Positions 6,450-7,911 of a stretch of 7,911 nucleotides of DNA are shown one piece after another (positions within the stretch are counted from its first letter, which is position 1; each line of letters opens with the position of its first letter). The notes beneath the pieces were generated by a model, which searched no databases, was not told the origin of the DNA, and saw only the letters and a program-made list of their open reading frames with translations. The position numbers were made by a program, and so were the translations under genes. The DNA comes from an uncultured Clostridia bacterium (GTDB taxonomy: Bacteria; Bacillota; Clostridia; Christensenellales; UBA1242): NCBI GenBank assembly GCA_944372745.1, contig CALWAB010000008.1:1-7911 (forward strand), written 5' to 3'.

Positions 6450-7573
6450 AATTTGCCACCATTCTTTAGCCAATTTAAAGCGGTATCACCTACATATCTA
6501 AATCCGTCGACTATGCCCAAGTTTTCGCCTTTTGTCCACAATTTATTATACATAAGTATAGGCGTAAATTCTCTTGAGTGGTCAGTAGAAGGGGTCGTTG
6601 GGTCATTCCCGTGGTCACCAGTGACAAGCAATAAATCGTCATCATCCATTGCGTCATAAATCTTAGGCAAATATTCGTCCACTCTTTGCAATGCACCAAT
6701 ATATCCGTCTATATCATTTCTATGCCCATAGATTTGGTCAGTGTCAATTAAATTGACAAATACCATTCCGTCAAAATCTTCGTTAAGAACTTTCATAGTC
6801 ATATCTAGGCTTCCCGCATTATTCGGCATTTTATGAGTTTCGCTTATACCCTTAAAATTAAATATTTCCGCTATTTTACCTACGCCTACAGTTTTGAAGC
6901 CCGCTTGAATCGTTTTATCAAGGGTAGTATCGTGCGGTGGAGTAATTGCAAAATCTTTGCGTTCCCCTGTCCTATACAATTCGCCTTTTTCGTTAGTGTC
7001 AAATGGTCGTGCAATGACACGCTGAATATGAAAATCTTTATTCATTCGTTCGCGAACTTTTTTGCACATTTCATAAATTTCGTCAAGACTATAAACACCC
7101 TTATGAACTGCCAACTGCAATACACTATCCGCACTACTATACAATATCGGCTTTCTTGTTCTTATATGTTCTTCACCCAATTCTTGTATAATTTGCGTAC
7201 CGCTCGCTGCGTGATTGCAAAGTGTTTCGCCGATTTCTTCTTGAACAGCCTTCAATACATCTTCATCAATATTCTGCGGAAATGCTTGATAAATTTCGTG
7301 AGTTTCAACGCCCATCATTTCCCAATGTCCTGTAAGAGTGTCTTTATTTATACTCTTTTCACGGAGTTTACCATAACGCCCTACAACTTCTTCACAAGGG
7401 GTGAGATTTAGTCCATCTATGTTATCAAGCCCCAATTTTCTAAGATTTGGCAATGTAAAATCTCTTGCTTTTTTGAGATTGCCATAAGTATTTGAGCCAA
7501 TATCACCAAATTTGTCAGCATCCTCGGATTCCCCAACGCCAAATCCATCTAAAACTAATATAATACTTTTCAT
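6446..7573 (-). CDS. deoB: phosphopentomutase
   Basis: Cytosolic Mn-dependent mutase of the alkaline phosphatase superfamily that interconverts (deoxy)ribose 1- and 5-phosphate, linking nucleoside phosphorolysis to central metabolism. In its 375 codons: LVLDGFGVGE (7-16) with the metal-binding D9, DTLTGHWEMMG (78-88) carrying the catalytic Thr, the lid region around 100-215, NLIDTDQIYGH (274-284), TGDHGND (318-324) and STDHSRE (329-335) with the remaining metal-binding Asp and His residues. Slightly shorter than many relatives (about 390), but complete. The start ATG 7573 has AAGGAAA about 8 nt upstream. It is the first gene after a strong promoter with an overlapping dyad and is translationally coupled to the next gene through GTGA. 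Confidence 0.96.
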   Translation of the reverse strand: MKSIILVLDGFGVGESEDADKFGDIGSNTYGNLKKARDFTLPNLRKLGLDNIDGLNLTPCEEVVGRYGKLREKSINKDTLTGHWEMMGVETHEIYQAFPQNIDEDVLKAVQEEIGETLCNHAASGTQIIQELGEEHIRTRKPILYSSADSVLQLAVHKGVYSLDEIYEMCKKVRERMNKDFHIQRVIARPFDTNEKGELYRTGERKDFAITPPHDTTLDKTIQAGFKTVGVGKIAEIFNFKGISETHKMPNNAGSLDMTMKVLNEDFDGMVFVNLIDTDQIYGHRNDIDGYIGALQRVDEYLPKIYDAMDDDDLLLVTGDHGNDPTTPSTDHSREFTPILMYNKLWTKGENLGIVDGFRYVGDTALNWLKNGGKL

Positions 7574-7671
7574 AATATAATTTCCTTTTTACTTTTTTAG
7601 TAATCAAATAATCAATCTTGATTAATAATCATAATATACACAACCCATAAAAAATATACACTAATCAAAAA

Positions 7672-7698
7672 ATTTGTGTATTAATATAATACACAAAT
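7672..7698. promoter_or_regulatory. perfect 12-bp inverted repeat, candidate operator of deoB
   Basis: ATTTGTGTATTA (7672-7683) and TAATACACAAAT (7687-7698) are exact reverse complements separated by 3 bp. The dyad covers the -10 box and the expected transcription start of the deoB promoter, the position of a classic repressor site. The regulator is unknown and not in the window. As RNA it would lie at the transcript 5' end only in part. Confidence 0.6.
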
Positions 7699-7714
7699 AT
7701 TAATTTTTAGTCAA
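7686..7714 (-). promoter_or_regulatory. sigma-A promoter of the deoB operon
   Basis: TTGACT (7709-7714) and TATTAT (7686-7691) on the minus strand are separated by the ideal 17 bp. Transcription would start near 7679, giving a leader of about 105 nt. A weaker additional -10, TATAAT at 7764-7769, lacks a good -35. Confidence 0.7.
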
Positions 7715-7847
7715 CTCAAATACAATATATAAATAATTATTATGTTTAAAATAAGTCAATCACATTATACTATAAAAAAATTATTAAAAAGACATTTGCC
7801 TATAAATTAAAATACAAAAGTTTTTCATTAATCACAAAAATTCATTA
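7715..7847. other. AT-rich spacer upstream of the deoB promoter
   Basis: Very AT-rich sequence with no hairpins of the kind found in the other spacers. It holds a second TTGACT at 7754-7759 with only weak -10 candidates. No gene seen. Confidence 0.4.
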
Positions 7848-7911
7848 TTAATTATTATTTTTATTAACGCTATTTTTTAAATTTTCAATTTCAGTACATA
7901 ACTCTAAATAA
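7848..7911 (-). CDS. possible 3' end of an unidentified gene
   Basis: One minus-strand frame is open from the right edge for 20 codons (YLELCTEIENLKNSVNKNNN) and ends in tandem TAA TAA (7845-7850). The charged, Asn/Lys-rich tail looks like a C-terminus in an AT-rich genome, and the other two frames close quickly. It is too short to identify, and a chance open frame is possible. Confidence 0.4.
   Translation of the reverse strand, partial: YLELCTEIENLKNSVNKNNN

Noticed and set aside
6833..7411. Plus-strand ORF of 192 codons opposite deoB
   Set aside because: deoB on the minus strand has full catalytic motifs. The plus-strand product is Phe/Cys-rich low-complexity shadow sequence without motifs.

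Overview
The window is very AT-rich, uses the standard code (TAA, TAG and TGA all serve as stops), has clear GGAG-type ribosome binding sites and contains typical Bacillota-like housekeeping proteins. Together with a GLUG-repeat surface protein this suggests an uncultured low-GC Bacillota (Clostridia or a relative). I cannot place it more precisely. All genes I can support lie on the minus strand.

Region by region, in transcription order (right to left): 7848-7911 may be the 3' end of an unknown gene. 7574-7847 is an AT-rich spacer with a good sigma-A promoter whose -10 box lies inside a perfect 12-bp dyad, a candidate operator. deoB (phosphopentomutase) follows and overlaps by 4 bp (GTGA) a small nucleoside 2-deoxyribosyltransferase/Rcl-like gene. 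A 638-bp spacer full of hairpins then leads to a trimeric-type purine nucleoside phosphorylase. A second hairpin-rich spacer of 614 bp leads to tyrS, followed by a likely terminator near 2503-2533. An AT-rich spacer with a promoter leads to a large, incomplete GLUG-repeat surface protein that runs off the left edge.

Metabolic logic: the phosphorylase releases (deoxy)ribose 1-phosphate from purine (deoxy)nucleosides, phosphopentomutase turns it into the 5-phosphate, and an Rcl-like enzyme would release deoxyribose 5-phosphate from deoxynucleotides. The three genes form a nucleoside salvage/catabolism cluster. tyrS and the surface protein are unrelated neighbours.

The most interesting signals are these. 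(1) A run of 10 G in the 5' coding region of the GLUG protein puts its ATG and ribosome binding site out of frame with an ORF of about 680 codons. Nine or twelve G would restore it, so this looks like a phase-variable ON/OFF switch captured OFF. (2) The same gene carries a perfect 96-bp tandem repeat at the window edge. (3) A second G10 tract lies upstream of the phosphorylase gene. (4) The two spacers flanking the phosphorylase hold related, collinear copies of a modular stem-loop repeat family that I do not recognise. One hairpin shows a compensatory base-pair change between copies.
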